Positions 1 through 8,994 of a DNA stretch of 64,000 bases are shown piece after piece. The position numbers were made by a program, and so were the translations under genes. The DNA comes from JBEIGE01 sp040382055 (GTDB lineage: Bacteria > Pseudomonadota > Gammaproteobacteria > Burkholderiales > Burkholderiaceae_C), in contig JBEIGE010000017.1 in assembly GCA_040382055.1 (NCBI GenBank), positions 7,357-71,356 of the forward strand. The letters are read 5' to 3'. Positions within the stretch are counted from its first letter, which is position 1, and the number at the start of each line of letters is the position of its first letter. The notes below the pieces were generated by a model that worked only from the letters and a program-made list of their open reading frames with translations, made no database searches and was not told the origin of the DNA.

Positions 1-906
1 CACATCGGCGTCTGTCAATGAAAAGCGGTTTCGTTGCTCGGCGGGTAAATCCACAGTTTTGACCAGTTTGCCCCCGGCAACAATTTCTTCAAGCGTTGAG
101 AAAACCATCTGGACCAGCTTGGAACCCAGATTGCGACGGATAACCGCCCGCTTACCTGCTTTGAGCATTGGCTTATGCACATAAAACTCGTCCGGGTTAA
201 CCGAACCCTGCACCACCGTTTCGCCCAAACCCAAGCTGGAAGTGATGAAAACAACATCTTGAAAACCAGACTCGGTGTCGATGGTAAACATGACACCCGC
301 CGCGCCGAGATCGGAGCGAACCATGCGCTGCACACCTGCTGACAACGCTACATCGGCATGGGCAAAGCCCTTGTGAACCCGGTAGCTGATGGCACGGTCG
401 TTGTAGAGAGAAGCAAATACTTCTTTCATCTTGTGCAAGATATCTTCAATGCCTTGGACGTTGAGGAAGGTTTCCTGCTGACCTGCGAATGAGGCATCAG
501 GCAAGTCCTCGGCAGTTGCGGAGGATCGTACTGCGAATGAAGCATTGGGATTGTCGGCACTCAAGGTAGCAAACGCGTCTCGCATGGCCTTGTCCAAGTC
601 GGCCGGAAATGGTTGAGCTCCTACCATGGCGCGGATTTCTGCACCGACCGTGGCAAGTGCACGCACGTCCTCGGTGTTAAGGGCATCCAATTTCGCATTG
701 ATTCGGTCAGCAAGCCCATTGTGTTTGAGAAATTCCCGGAAAGCGTGGGCGGTGGTGGCAAACCCATTGGGCACGCGCACGCCCTCGGGCAATTGGGAGA
801 TCATTTCGCCGAGGCTGGCATTTTTGCCGCCTACCACCTCGACATCGGTCATTCTTAAATGTTCAAAGGGTACGACCAAGTCGGTCGGACTGAAAAGTGC
901 AGACAT
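1..906 (-). CDS. ppsA: Phosphoenolpyruvate synthase, N-terminal part (runs off the window)
   Basis: This is the first 302 codons of phosphoenolpyruvate synthase, which converts pyruvate, ATP and water to PEP, AMP and phosphate at the start of gluconeogenesis. The translation begins MSALFSPTDLVVPFEHL and soon shows VGGKNASLGEM and AVRSSATAEDLPDASFAGQ, the hallmark blocks of the N-terminal ATP-binding domain of the PEP-utilising enzymes. The swivelling phosphohistidine domain and the C-terminal PEP-binding domain lie outside the window. The start is the ATG at 906-904, about 180 bases from the divergent ppsR, whose product controls this enzyme. Family assignment is secure; nothing can be said about the C-terminal two thirds. 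Confidence 0.95.
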   Translation of the reverse strand, partial: MSALFSPTDLVVPFEHLRMTDVEVVGGKNASLGEMISQLPEGVRVPNGFATTAHAFREFLKHNGLADRINAKLDALNTEDVRALATVGAEIRAMVGAQPFPADLDKAMRDAFATLSADNPNASFAVRSSATAEDLPDASFAGQQETFLNVQGIEDILHKMKEVFASLYNDRAISYRVHKGFAHADVALSAGVQRMVRSDLGAAGVMFTIDTESGFQDVVFITSSLGLGETVVQGSVNPDEFYVHKPMLKAGKRAVIRRNLGSKLVQMVFSTLEEIVAGGKLVKTVDLPAEQRNRFSLTDADV

Positions 907-1088
907 GAGGGATCTCCGGAAGTTAAAAAATGGTCTGCGCAGAGCGCCCGTGAAAGCCGAGCACGGGTGGCGCAAATAAAACCAACACGACTGTCTTGTT
1001 GTTGCTTGGGGTCGGAAGGCTTCATGGGACAAGAGGTCAACTTGCCAATATTGTAAGCTTCAGTCATCTCGCCCAACCCAATCACGCC

Positions 1089-1910
1089 ATGCCCAATCGA
1101 ACTGTTTTTTTCATCTCTGATGGCACGGGTATCACCGCAGAAACCTTTGGCAACGCCCTACTCGCCCAGTTTGAAATTCAGGCCAAGCGTGTCCGGTTGC
1201 CCTTTATTGACACCGTCGATAAAGCACACCAAGTGGTTCGCCAAATCAATCATGCCTTGGATCTGGAGGGCAAAAAACCACTCGTTTTCACGACGCTCGC
1301 CAACGAAGATGTGCTTCGGGTGATCACCGAAGGCTGTCATGGCATGTTGCTCGACATGTTCGGCACCTTTGTGCAACCGCTGGAAAAAGAGCTGGCCTTG
1401 AAGTCAAACCACCGGATAGGAAGATTCAGCGATGTCAGCAAGAGTCAGGCCTACCACGACCGTATCGAGGCCATAAATTTTTCGCTGGCGCATGACGACG
1501 GCCAGTCAAACCGGGACCTTGAGAGTTCCGACATCATTTTGGTTGGCGTGAGTCGCAGTGGAAAAACACCTACCTCACTGTATCTAGCCATGCAGTATGG
1601 TTTGAAGGCATCAAATTACCCATTGATCCCGGAAGATTTTGAACGGCAGGTATTACCGCCCGCCTTGATGCCGCACCGCAGCAAAATTTTTGGCCTGACC
1701 ATCAATCCAGACCGCCTGAGCGAGATCCGCCACGAACGTCGACCCAATTCAAAATACGCATCCCTGGCCAATTGCCGAATGGAGGTGGCCGAGGCGGAAT
1801 CCATGATGCGGCGCTCCGGCATACGCTGGCTGTCGACTACCACCAAATCCATAGAAGAAATTGCCACCACAATCCTGCAAGAGATTAGGCCGGAACGACT
1901 GGAATATTAG
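1089..1910 (+). CDS. ppsR: PEP synthase regulatory protein (bifunctional kinase/pyrophosphorylase)
   Basis: A 273-residue DUF299-family protein. Members switch PEP synthase off by ADP-dependent phosphorylation of a threonine next to the catalytic histidine, and on again by phosphate-dependent removal of that phosphate. The N-terminus MPNRTVFFISDGTGITAET and the P-loop GVSRSGKTPTSLYLA near residue 152 are diagnostic. I chose ATG 1089 because it gives the usual family length and places the conserved block at residue 2; the open frame extends upstream to 996 but that extension looks non-coding. It is divergent from ppsA, its expected substrate. Confidence 0.95.
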   Translation: MPNRTVFFISDGTGITAETFGNALLAQFEIQAKRVRLPFIDTVDKAHQVVRQINHALDLEGKKPLVFTTLANEDVLRVITEGCHGMLLDMFGTFVQPLEKELALKSNHRIGRFSDVSKSQAYHDRIEAINFSLAHDDGQSNRDLESSDIILVGVSRSGKTPTSLYLAMQYGLKASNYPLIPEDFERQVLPPALMPHRSKIFGLTINPDRLSEIRHERRPNSKYASLANCRMEVAEAESMMRRSGIRWLSTTTKSIEEIATTILQEIRPERLEY

Positions 1911-2051
1911 ACGCTCTAATTTTTATAGCATAGTACCTTATACAGCATCGCCAAGTGCCCCATTAATACCTTGAGCCCTTCTACCTGGCTGCCTGTTTCT
2001 ATAAAACGATCGGAATAGGAACTCTGAATCCGGGGTCTCTAAAATACATCC

Positions 2052-2762
2052 ATGGAACTGACTGCCCGACTCAGCCGCAATACCATCATCGCAACTGGCG
2101 TGTTGGTGTCGCATGTACTCGTTCTTTGGGGGATACAAAATGGGCTGGTGCAGCGGGTTTTTGAGGAAATTATTCCGGCAGAAATTCTGACTGAATACGT
2201 TGAACCTCTGGTCAAAAAACCAATACCTGCAGAGCGAATTGTGGCGCCACAAAGTCGCACGCCCATTGTCAAAGAAAGCGCGCCCCCCGCCTTGCCCAGT
2301 CCGCAAGCGTCTGCCGTGGTGACTTTACCGGTCCCGATGACAGTGCCCTCTAGCGATAGTTCGCCGTTGGCACCGAGCGTGCAGGTCAGTACCCCCTCTC
2401 AAACCGCCGCTACAGGTGCAGCAGTGCCACCATCTAGCACATTGGCTGCAGTTGCAAGCCCACCACCACTTCGGGCATCGCTGGAGCTACCCTCCAGCGA
2501 TGCCCAGTATCTGCAAAACCCCAAACCTGCCTACCCAGTGATGAGCAAACGGCTTGGCGAACAAGGCAAGGTGGTTGTGCGAGTGCTCATTGGTGTGGAT
2601 GGACTAGCCCAGAAATCTGAAATCCAGCAATCCAGCGGTTTTGACCGCCTGGATCAAGCCGCCTTGGCTACGGTCACGCGTTGGCGCTTTGTACCCGGCA
2701 AGCGCAACGGTATGCCTGAGGCGATGTGGTTCAACGTACCCATCAATTTTGTTCTTGAATAG
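2052..2762 (+). CDS. tonB: TonB-family energy transducer
   Basis: A 236-residue TonB protein, which carries proton-motive energy from the inner-membrane ExbB-ExbD complex to outer-membrane receptors for siderophores, haem or cobalamin. It has one N-terminal membrane anchor (about residues 13-30), a long Pro/Ala/Ser/Val-rich periplasmic linker (about 60-150) and a C-terminal TonB domain (about 155-236) with YPVMSKRLGEQGKVVVRVLI and a final VPINFVLE strand. It is followed 15 bases later by exbB and then exbD, so the three form one operon. No receptor gene lies nearby, so the transported substrate is unknown. Confidence 0.93.
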   Translation: MELTARLSRNTIIATGVLVSHVLVLWGIQNGLVQRVFEEIIPAEILTEYVEPLVKKPIPAERIVAPQSRTPIVKESAPPALPSPQASAVVTLPVPMTVPSSDSSPLAPSVQVSTPSQTAATGAAVPPSSTLAAVASPPPLRASLELPSSDAQYLQNPKPAYPVMSKRLGEQGKVVVRVLIGVDGLAQKSEIQQSSGFDRLDQAALATVTRWRFVPGKRNGMPEAMWFNVPINFVLE

Positions 2763-2777
2763 AAATCTGGAGTTTTC

Positions 2778-3461
2778 ATGGAATCCCAACTCGGCTTGCT
2801 CAACCTCTGGTCTCAGGGGGACTGGATAACCAAAGGTGTAACTGTGCTGCTTCTGGTCATGTCCTTGGCATCCTGGATGGTGATCCTGATCAAATCTCTG
2901 GATATTTTCAAGTACCGCAAACTCAGTTTGGGTGCCGAGCGCTTCTGGCACTGCGCTGATCTTCAATCCGGTTTGGATCAGTTTGGCACTGAGCAAAGCA
3001 ACCCTTTTCGACAACTGGTGCAATCAGGTCATAAGGCAAGCACCCACCACCACGATACCCAGGCTCATTTGCACAACAAACTCGATCTTAGCGACTGGGT
3101 CTCCCGCAGCTTGCGCAACTCGATTGACGACAGCACTGCTCGCCTGCAGGCGGGCCTGGCCATTCTGGCCTCTGTAGGCTCAACGGCACCTTTTGTTGGC
3201 TTGTTCGGGACGGTTTGGGGCATTTACCACGCACTAATGGGGATCGGTGTGGCAGGCCAGGCCACTATCGACAAGGTTGCCGGCCCCATAGGCGAGGCTC
3301 TCATCATGACGGCTTTGGGTCTGGCAGTGGCCATTCCCGCCGTACTGGGCTACAACACCCTGGTTCGCGGTAACAAGGCCATACTGATCAGCTTAAACCG
3401 CTTCGCCCATGACTTGCATGCCTACTTTGTGACTGGAGCCCGCGTGACGGGATTGCAATAA
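2778..3461 (+). CDS. exbB: Biopolymer transport protein ExbB (MotA/TolQ/ExbB family)
   Basis: A 227-residue inner-membrane protein of the TonB energising complex. Three membrane segments are visible: one near residues 17-35, and two in the C-terminal half flanking STAPFVGLFGTVWGIYHAL and GPIGEALIMTALGLAVAIPA, the conserved proton-channel helices of this family. It lies between tonB and exbD with gaps of 15 and 1 bases, so the three should be co-translated. TolQ is the alternative family member, but linkage to a TonB gene and the absence of tolA, tolB and pal favour ExbB. Confidence 0.93.
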   Translation: MESQLGLLNLWSQGDWITKGVTVLLLVMSLASWMVILIKSLDIFKYRKLSLGAERFWHCADLQSGLDQFGTEQSNPFRQLVQSGHKASTHHHDTQAHLHNKLDLSDWVSRSLRNSIDDSTARLQAGLAILASVGSTAPFVGLFGTVWGIYHALMGIGVAGQATIDKVAGPIGEALIMTALGLAVAIPAVLGYNTLVRGNKAILISLNRFAHDLHAYFVTGARVTGLQ

Positions 3462-3462
3462 C

Positions 3463-3879
3463 ATGGCATTCGGTACCCAAGATGAGCCAGATGAGGTTAT
3501 GAACGAAATCAATATGACACCCTTGGTCGATGTCATGCTGGTACTTCTGATCATTTTCATCATTACCGTACCAGTGATGAAACACGCGGTTGAAATTGAC
3601 CTTCCCCAAGCCACCAGTCTGCCGCAAGACGCGAAGCCAGAAACCATTCGTCTGAGTGTGGACGCACAAGGTGTCTACTTCTGGAACGAAAGCCGGATTG
3701 AAGATGTGGCGCTCTTGGGTCGACTGAAGGCTGCTTCGCAAAATACGCCCCAGCCTGAGTTGCATATCAAGGGTGACAGGGTGGTGCGCTATGAAAGAGT
3801 AGCGCAGGCCATGTCTTTGGCTAAACAGGCTGGTATTCGCAAAATCGGTTTTATTACCGAACCGGTATCGCAACCGTAG
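3463..3879 (+). CDS. exbD: Biopolymer transport protein ExbD
   Basis: A 138-residue partner of ExbB and TonB. It has a short cytoplasmic N-terminus, one membrane helix at about residues 22-42 beginning with NEINMTPLVDVMLVLLIIF, which contains the conserved membrane aspartate needed for proton flow, and a periplasmic domain ending in KQAGIRKIGFITEP. It starts one base after exbB and is the last gene of the operon. The converging haem-binding-like gene ends only 6 bases away, so there is no room for a separate terminator between them. Confidence 0.93.
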   Translation: MAFGTQDEPDEVMNEINMTPLVDVMLVLLIIFIITVPVMKHAVEIDLPQATSLPQDAKPETIRLSVDAQGVYFWNESRIEDVALLGRLKAASQNTPQPELHIKGDRVVRYERVAQAMSLAKQAGIRKIGFITEPVSQP

Positions 3880-3885
3880 GATAAA

Positions 3886-4293
3886 TCAAAGACCGATGGC
3901 CGAAATACCCGCGCGGGCAATTTGGGCGTCTTCAGACGACTTCACGCCACTGACCCCAACGGCGCCCAGACATACGCCATCCTTCATCACTGGAACGGCA
4001 CCTTCCAACAAGCCCTCCAGGCCGGGAGCGCTCAGAAAAGAAACACGTCCGCCATTGATCATTTCTTCGTAAATCCGGCTTTCGCGGCGTCCAAGTGCTG
4101 CAGTACGGGCTTTGGCGGGGGCAATCTGCGCAGAAATCGGGGAAGCACCATCGAGCCGTTGCTGCCAAAGCAGATGCCCACCGTCGTCCACAATCGCGAT
4201 GCTCACAGCCCATTTGTTTTTCAAAGCCTCGGCTTCGGCCGCGGCGGCCATTAATTTGAGGTCAGACAGTTCAAGAAAAGGTTTGTTTTGCAT
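3886..4293 (-). CDS. GlcG/HbpS (DUF336) family protein
   Basis: A 135-residue protein of the GlcG/HbpS family. Visible blocks are SIAIVDDGGHLLWQQRLDGA, PAKARTAALGRRES and the glycine-rich end AVPVMKDGVCLGAVGVSGV. Characterised members bind haem or act as small cofactor-binding partners; many have no known role. I chose ATG 4293 (MQNKPFLELSDL) because the 29 residues upstream in the open frame look unlike the family. It converges on tonB-exbB-exbD with a 6-base gap. Whether it has any link to iron or haem uptake is only suggested by this position. Confidence 0.8.
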   Translation of the reverse strand: MQNKPFLELSDLKLMAAAAEAEALKNKWAVSIAIVDDGGHLLWQQRLDGASPISAQIAPAKARTAALGRRESRIYEEMINGGRVSFLSAPGLEGLLEGAVPVMKDGVCLGAVGVSGVKSSEDAQIARAGISAIGL

Positions 4294-4507
4294 GGTTTTA
4301 CCCGTCGCAACAGGTTGAAATAATAAAACACAATAGAAATAAAGTCTGTAAGCATAACGGCTCGGGTCTTGGCACCACATCAGCTCCCTGATGAGTTCTA
4401 TTCACCCACGGGGCGTGGTGTTATACGATCTACCCCTTGAATCCACCTAAAATATACCAACTTGAAACATAACTGCAGTTGGTGCAGCAACCTAAGGAGC
4501 TATGTAT

Positions 4508-5203
4508 ATGAGCAATGTAGACAACACGATTGACCTTGGCGCTTATGGTCTGAATTCAGCTGAGCAGCGCAACAAAGTACTGCGCAACACCTACTGGCTA
4601 TTGGCACTGAGTCTGCTACCCACGGTTCTGGGTGCATGGGTGGGCGTTGCCACCGGCATTACATCCTCCCTTAGCGGCTTTATGGGTTTGATTGTCTTCC
4701 TGGGCGGTGCCTTTGGGTTCATGTACGCCATCGAAAAAACAAAAAACTCAGCCGCAGGTGTTCCGGTTTTGCTGGTATTTACCTTTTTCATGGGTCTGAT
4801 GCTGTCGCGCATGATTGCCATGGTGCTGGGCTTCAAAAATGGATCCGAGTTGATCATGACCGCTTTTGGCGGAACTGCAGGTGTGTTCTTCGTGATGGCC
4901 AGCTTGGCCAGTGTGATCAAACGTGATCTCTCCGGCATGGGCAAGTGGCTCATGGTTGGCGCATTGGTTCTGATGGTCGGCGCGATAATCAACGTGTTTG
5001 TCGGGTCGAGTGCAGGCATGATGGCTATTTCGGTTCTGGCCATTGGGATTTTCAGCGCCTACATGCTGTATGACCTCAAGCAGATTATTGATGGCGGCGA
5101 AACCAATTACATCAGCGCAACGCTAGCGCTTTACATGGACATCTTCAATGTCTTCCAGAGCCTGCTGGCCCTGCTGGGCATTGCCGGTGGCGAGCGTGAC
5201 TGA
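4508..5203 (+). CDS. Bax inhibitor-1/YccA family membrane protein
   Basis: A 231-residue protein with about seven hydrophobic segments, typical of the BI-1/YccA/YbhL family of inner-membrane proteins. Bacterial members are linked to membrane-protein quality control (YccA modulates FtsH) or to calcium/proton leak in structural studies. The C-terminal block SAYMLYDLKQIIDGGETNYI is the family signature. AAGGAG at 4494-4499 lies 8 bases before ATG 4508 but only 2 before ATG 4502, which decides the start. A clear terminator follows. The gene is a single-cistron unit. Confidence 0.9.
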   Translation: MSNVDNTIDLGAYGLNSAEQRNKVLRNTYWLLALSLLPTVLGAWVGVATGITSSLSGFMGLIVFLGGAFGFMYAIEKTKNSAAGVPVLLVFTFFMGLMLSRMIAMVLGFKNGSELIMTAFGGTAGVFFVMASLASVIKRDLSGMGKWLMVGALVLMVGAIINVFVGSSAGMMAISVLAIGIFSAYMLYDLKQIIDGGETNYISATLALYMDIFNVFQSLLALLGIAGGERD

Positions 5204-5260
5204 TTTGCCCTTTCTTTGCGTCCAAGCAAGCTAAACGCCCACTTGGATCGCATCATTTAA

Positions 5261-5283
5261 AGGCCCTTCGGGGTCTTTTTTTG
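5261..5283 (+). terminator. Rho-independent terminator after the BI-1 gene
   Basis: The stem AGGCCC/GGGTCT with a TTCG tetraloop is followed by a run of seven T residues. It lies 57 bases after the stop codon of the Bax-inhibitor-like gene and ends that transcript. Confidence 0.85.
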
Positions 5284-5384
5284 ATGTTAATCACCAACCT
5301 GCAGCACGATACTTAGGACATTGATTTCAAACTCTGAGCTGTTCTCTACCCTCAGCCGAGACATTTTATTCCAATAGAACGCCC

Positions 5385-5777
5385 ATGACATCACCGCTGC
5401 TTATAGTCCCCCTTGCTCTTTTGCTGGCGGCTTGTGATATTCCTGGCCTGGGTCCTGACCCGATGATTTTGAAGCGTGAGAGTGATGCCAAGGCCATCGG
5501 CGGAGCCTGCAGATTTGCCTTGAAAGGCATAGAAGACTGCTACATTCTCAACGAAAAAGCTTCTAAAACCGCTATCTTTGAGGGCTGGAAGGAGATGGAC
5601 GCCTACATGCGGGAAAACAAAGTGGAGGGCCAGAAAACCTCCGCCGTAAAACCACTTATCCCAGCACCGCCAAAGAAAGAAGAAATCATCGAAGAGAAGA
5701 AGACCAAGACCGAAACCGTAACGAAATCGGAGGCCGGCGCCAAAGACAAGAGCAGCGCAAAATCCGAGAAAAACTAA
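5385..5777 (+). CDS. Small predicted lipoprotein with charged Lys/Glu-rich tail
   Basis: A 130-residue protein of unrecognised family. The N-terminus MTSPLLIVPLALLLAACDIPG has a hydrophobic core and the lipobox LAAC followed by Asp at +2, so the mature protein would begin at Cys17. In enteric bacteria Asp+2 holds lipoproteins in the inner membrane; whether that rule applies here is unknown. Two further cysteines (in GGACRF and EDCYIL) could form a disulfide. From about residue 88 the chain is low-complexity and rich in Lys, Glu and Ser. It stands alone between a terminator and the converging rlmD. Confidence 0.65.
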   Translation: MTSPLLIVPLALLLAACDIPGLGPDPMILKRESDAKAIGGACRFALKGIEDCYILNEKASKTAIFEGWKEMDAYMRENKVEGQKTSAVKPLIPAPPKKEEIIEEKKTKTETVTKSEAGAKDKSSAKSEKN

Positions 5778-5814
5778 GCCCCATCACAGCTCTGGCGACT
5801 TCCTTTTGTAGGAA

Positions 5815-7251
5815 TCAGTCTATCCGCTCAAAAACCGCAATACTTTCTACATGCGCTGTATGCGGAAACATGTTCACCACTCCGGCATGGGTGCAACGGT
5901 AGCCGCCCCGATTCACCAGTAAGCCTGCGTCACGCGCAAGCGTTGCGGGGTTACAACTGACATAAACAATACGACTTGGAGCAATCCATTGCCCAAGCCC
6001 ATCATTGGCCGGATTTTCAGCTGGCTGGCAAAGCTGCGTACGCAGATTCACGAGGGCTTTGATCAACTCAAAAGCGCCCTCACGTGGGGGATCGACCAGC
6101 CACTTGTCAGCCACGCCGTCCTGAACTAACAGCTCCGGGGTCATTTCAAACAAGTTTCTAGCTACAAATTTAGTAGCACACATTCCAACACCGTAAAGGG
6201 ATAAAGCCTTGTTTTTATTAAAGTTTTCAAGGGATCTGGCGACAAGCGCCTCGCTGCCTTCAATCCCGAGAACTTCGCGGGCTTGAGTGGCAATCGGCAG
6301 GGTGAAGTTTCCAAGGCCGCAAAACCAGTCAATCACACGTTCTGTCTTGCGGGCATTGAGCAAACGAAGCGCCCGGGACACCAGAACCCGGTTGATATGC
6401 GGGTTGACTTGAGTGAAGTCGGTTGGTTTGAATGGCATCGTCAGACCAAATTCTGGAAGGTCATACGACAACGGCTCATCAACGGGGTCAAGCAGGCAAA
6501 CCGTTTCAGGTCCTTTGGATTGCAACCACCATTGCACTCCAGGATGTTGACTGGCAAACGCACGCAGCTTCGCGATATCTCCATCACTCAAGGGCTCAAG
6601 GTGACGAAGTACCAGCGCTGTGACGCTGTCGCCACAAGCCAGTTCTATTTGAGGGATTGTTTCAAGGGCATCCATGCTGGCAATCAAGTTGCGCATAGGC
6701 ATGAGCAAGGCGTTTACATGCGAAGGCAGCACATGGCATTCGCGCATGTCGGCCACATAACTGCTCTTGCGCTCATGAAAACCAACCAAGACCGTGCCTT
6801 TTTTGTGCACATGACGAACAGACAAACGCGCTCGGTAACGGTAACCCCAGGTTGGCCCTTCTATAGGTCGAAGAATGGTCTCGGACTTGACCTTACCCAG
6901 ATGCCAGAGGTTATCTTCCAGAACACGCTGCTTCACTGCCACTTGGGCGGCAGGGTGCAGGTGCTGCATCTTGCAGCCGCCACAAGCACCCGCATGCAAG
7001 CCGAAATGTGGGCATCCCGGGGTAACGCGCTGAGACGACTCTTGATGTACAGCCATCAGTGTGGCTTTTTCCCAGTTAGCTTTTTTCCGATTGACGTTCA
7101 CGCTGACCACTTCAAAAGGAAGTGCACCCTCGACAAACACCACCTTGCCATCATCTCGATGAGCGATGCCCTGCGCTTCTATGTCGAGTGATTCAATCGT
7201 GAGCCAATTGCCGCTGTCAGACGCATTGGAAATACCCGCACCATCACTCAT
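5815..7251 (-). CDS. rlmD: 23S rRNA (uracil-1939-C5)-methyltransferase RlmD
   Basis: A 478-residue RlmD (RumA) enzyme that methylates U1939 of 23S rRNA using S-adenosylmethionine. It has an N-terminal TRAM RNA-binding domain, an iron-sulfur ligand cluster CPHFGLHAGACGGCKMQHL near residues 80-98, an AdoMet-binding block with VIDWFCGLGNFTLPIA, and the catalytic cysteine in YVSCNPATLARD near residue 420. The start is taken at ATG 7251, whose ATGA overlaps the stop of the upstream exonuclease gene; a second ATG lies at 7257. It is the last gene of the surE-pcm-nlpD-exonuclease-rlmD run. Confidence 0.93.
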   Translation of the reverse strand: MSDGAGISNASDSGNWLTIESLDIEAQGIAHRDDGKVVFVEGALPFEVVSVNVNRKKANWEKATLMAVHQESSQRVTPGCPHFGLHAGACGGCKMQHLHPAAQVAVKQRVLEDNLWHLGKVKSETILRPIEGPTWGYRYRARLSVRHVHKKGTVLVGFHERKSSYVADMRECHVLPSHVNALLMPMRNLIASMDALETIPQIELACGDSVTALVLRHLEPLSDGDIAKLRAFASQHPGVQWWLQSKGPETVCLLDPVDEPLSYDLPEFGLTMPFKPTDFTQVNPHINRVLVSRALRLLNARKTERVIDWFCGLGNFTLPIATQAREVLGIEGSEALVARSLENFNKNKALSLYGVGMCATKFVARNLFEMTPELLVQDGVADKWLVDPPREGAFELIKALVNLRTQLCQPAENPANDGLGQWIAPSRIVYVSCNPATLARDAGLLVNRGGYRCTHAGVVNMFPHTAHVESIAVFERID

Positions 7252-8045
7252 GGCCATGCTTTCAGGTATTGATCCCAGTGTGGCTCATGGGGAATAAGGC
7301 CCGCCAAGGTGTCCTTGACCATGGTTATTTCCTGTTCATATTCTTTTTCCAACAAACCGCCGCGCATTTTTTGAAAGCGGCAGTACATGAGGTAAGTATT
7401 CATGACATCGGTTTCGCAGTAGCGGCGAATATCCTCAAGCTCGCCTCGCAAGTAAGCCGGGTAGACCGCCGAGCCGTCCATGCCCAACTTGCCCGGGAAG
7501 CCACAAATCTTGGCCATGGCATCCAGGGGTGCATTGTTCTTGGGCTGATACATGGCCAGCAGATCCATCAGGTCAAGATGCCGCATGTGATAGCGGCTTA
7601 TATAGTTGTTCCACTTGAACTCGCGTGAATCCTGACCGCCCTCCTCGCCCATGTTCCAGTAGGTATCGGCCACCACACCATGCTTGAGACCCCGGTAATG
7701 GAGCACTGGCAAGTCAAAGCCACCGCCATTCCAGCTCACCAATTGTGGAATGTGCTTCTCCAATGTGTTGAAAAAAGTCTGGATGATCTTTCCTTCGCTT
7801 TGCTGGTCACGGTCAATAAAGGAATGAATCCGTAACCCTTCAGCGTTTCGAAACACACAGCTGATCACCAGAACCCGCTGCAAGTAAAGCGGCAAGAAGT
7901 CGCTAAGCCCTTTTTCCTTGCGTTCGGCCGCCCAGGCGGCGTAGACCTGATCATCGGTTTGTTCAGCGGGACTCCCCCGCAAGGCGCGCAATCCCTCGAC
8001 GTCAGGAATTGACTCGATGTCAAAAACAAGCACTGGCCAGGTCAT
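7248..8045 (-). CDS. Predicted 3'-5' exonuclease related to the PolB proofreading domain
   Basis: A 265-residue DnaQ-like nuclease. The first acidic motif is FDIESIPD at residues 8-15; a later block with SWNGGGFDLPVLHYR matches the second motif, and GELEDIRRYCETDVMNTYLM carries the Tyr/Asp of the third motif, so the catalytic carboxylates look intact. No polymerase domain is present; this is the stand-alone exonuclease found widely in proteobacteria, whose DNA or RNA target is not established. It sits 6 bases after nlpD and overlaps rlmD by four bases, so it is translationally coupled. Confidence 0.85.
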   Translation of the reverse strand: MTWPVLVFDIESIPDVEGLRALRGSPAEQTDDQVYAAWAAERKEKGLSDFLPLYLQRVLVISCVFRNAEGLRIHSFIDRDQQSEGKIIQTFFNTLEKHIPQLVSWNGGGFDLPVLHYRGLKHGVVADTYWNMGEEGGQDSREFKWNNYISRYHMRHLDLMDLLAMYQPKNNAPLDAMAKICGFPGKLGMDGSAVYPAYLRGELEDIRRYCETDVMNTYLMYCRFQKMRGGLLEKEYEQEITMVKDTLAGLIPHEPHWDQYLKAWP

Positions 8046-8051
8046 GGCGGC

Positions 8052-8969
8052 TTAACGGGCAGGCAAGTACTTGACCGGATCAACAGGTTTACCCTGGCGA
8101 CGAACCTCAAAATGCAGCTTGACGCGGTCTGAATCACTATTGCCCATTTCGGCAATTTTCTGTCCCTTGCGCACCGACTGATCCTCCTTGACCAGCAAGG
8201 TCTGGTTGTGTGCATAGGCAGTCAAATAGGTGTTGTTGTGCTTGAGAATGATCAGGTTTCCATAGCCGCGCAGCCCGGACCCGGCATAGACCACACGGCC
8301 ATCGGCTGCGGCCAGCACCGCATCACCAGCGGCACCACCCAAATCCAGGCCTTTGTTCTTGACTTCGTCAAAACCGGCAAGAATCGAACCGGTGACCGGC
8401 CATGCCCAGCTGATCTCGTCATCAGCGACGGCACCTTCTGCAGCAGGCCGGCTAACTGAGCTAGAAGTGCTGGAAGGACTCGCAATAGTTGGTGAAGCAG
8501 ACGAACCAGGCGGCATAGGCGTGACGCTGCCCGAAGTCACCGGGCGTGTCACAACGCCAGTTGGGGCTGAGGGCGAAGGAAGTGGCCCTGAGGTTGCCGC
8601 ACCAGAAGCCCCTACCGGTGGAATGACCCGCAATACCTGACCAACTTCGATCTGATTAGGCCTGTCCAACGAATTCCAGCGCGCAATGTCCCTCCAGTTC
8701 TGGCCTGTGTCCAGACCAATCCGAATCAAGGTATCACCGGGCTTAACGGTGTAAAAACCTGTCTTGCCGGCGTTCTCAATTCCGGGCAATGGCTTTACTC
8801 CCGTACTGTTATTGACAGCAGGCGCAGGAGCAGCAGGCCGCAGGATGGCACGGTCTTCAACTGGTGCCCGGTTAAGCGTTTTGTTGGCGCAGCCTGCCAA
8901 CATCAGCCCGCACAGACCCAGGAGAAAGGGCAGACGCCAAGCAGCTTTGCGAACAATCATTCCAGTCAT
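8052..8969 (-). CDS. nlpD: NlpD-like lipoprotein, LysM plus M23 peptidase-fold domain
   Basis: A 305-residue murein-hydrolase activator or endopeptidase of the NlpD/LytM group. Order of parts: signal peptide with lipobox LAGC, a LysM domain with FYTVKPGDTLIRIGLDTG (about residues 65-110), a Pro/Ser/Thr-rich linker, and a C-terminal M23 domain ending LHFEVRRQGKPVDPVKYL. The M23 domain appears to lack the full zinc-ligand set, as in NlpD proteins that activate amidases rather than cut peptidoglycan themselves; this needs alignment. I take ATG 8969, which has GGA at a suitable distance; ATG 8975 and TTG 9002 are alternatives. In enterics rpoS follows nlpD; here it does not. Confidence 0.88.
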   Translation of the reverse strand: MTGMIVRKAAWRLPFLLGLCGLMLAGCANKTLNRAPVEDRAILRPAAPAPAVNNSTGVKPLPGIENAGKTGFYTVKPGDTLIRIGLDTGQNWRDIARWNSLDRPNQIEVGQVLRVIPPVGASGAATSGPLPSPSAPTGVVTRPVTSGSVTPMPPGSSASPTIASPSSTSSSVSRPAAEGAVADDEISWAWPVTGSILAGFDEVKNKGLDLGGAAGDAVLAAADGRVVYAGSGLRGYGNLIILKHNNTYLTAYAHNQTLLVKEDQSVRKGQKIAEMGNSDSDRVKLHFEVRRQGKPVDPVKYLPAR

Positions 8970-8994
8970 TGGCATTTCCACAGGTGAATATCTT

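Noticed and set aside
6283..7191. A 302-codon plus-strand frame opposite rlmD.
   Set aside because: It is fully antisense to the RlmD catalytic region and has no recognisable domain or ribosome site.
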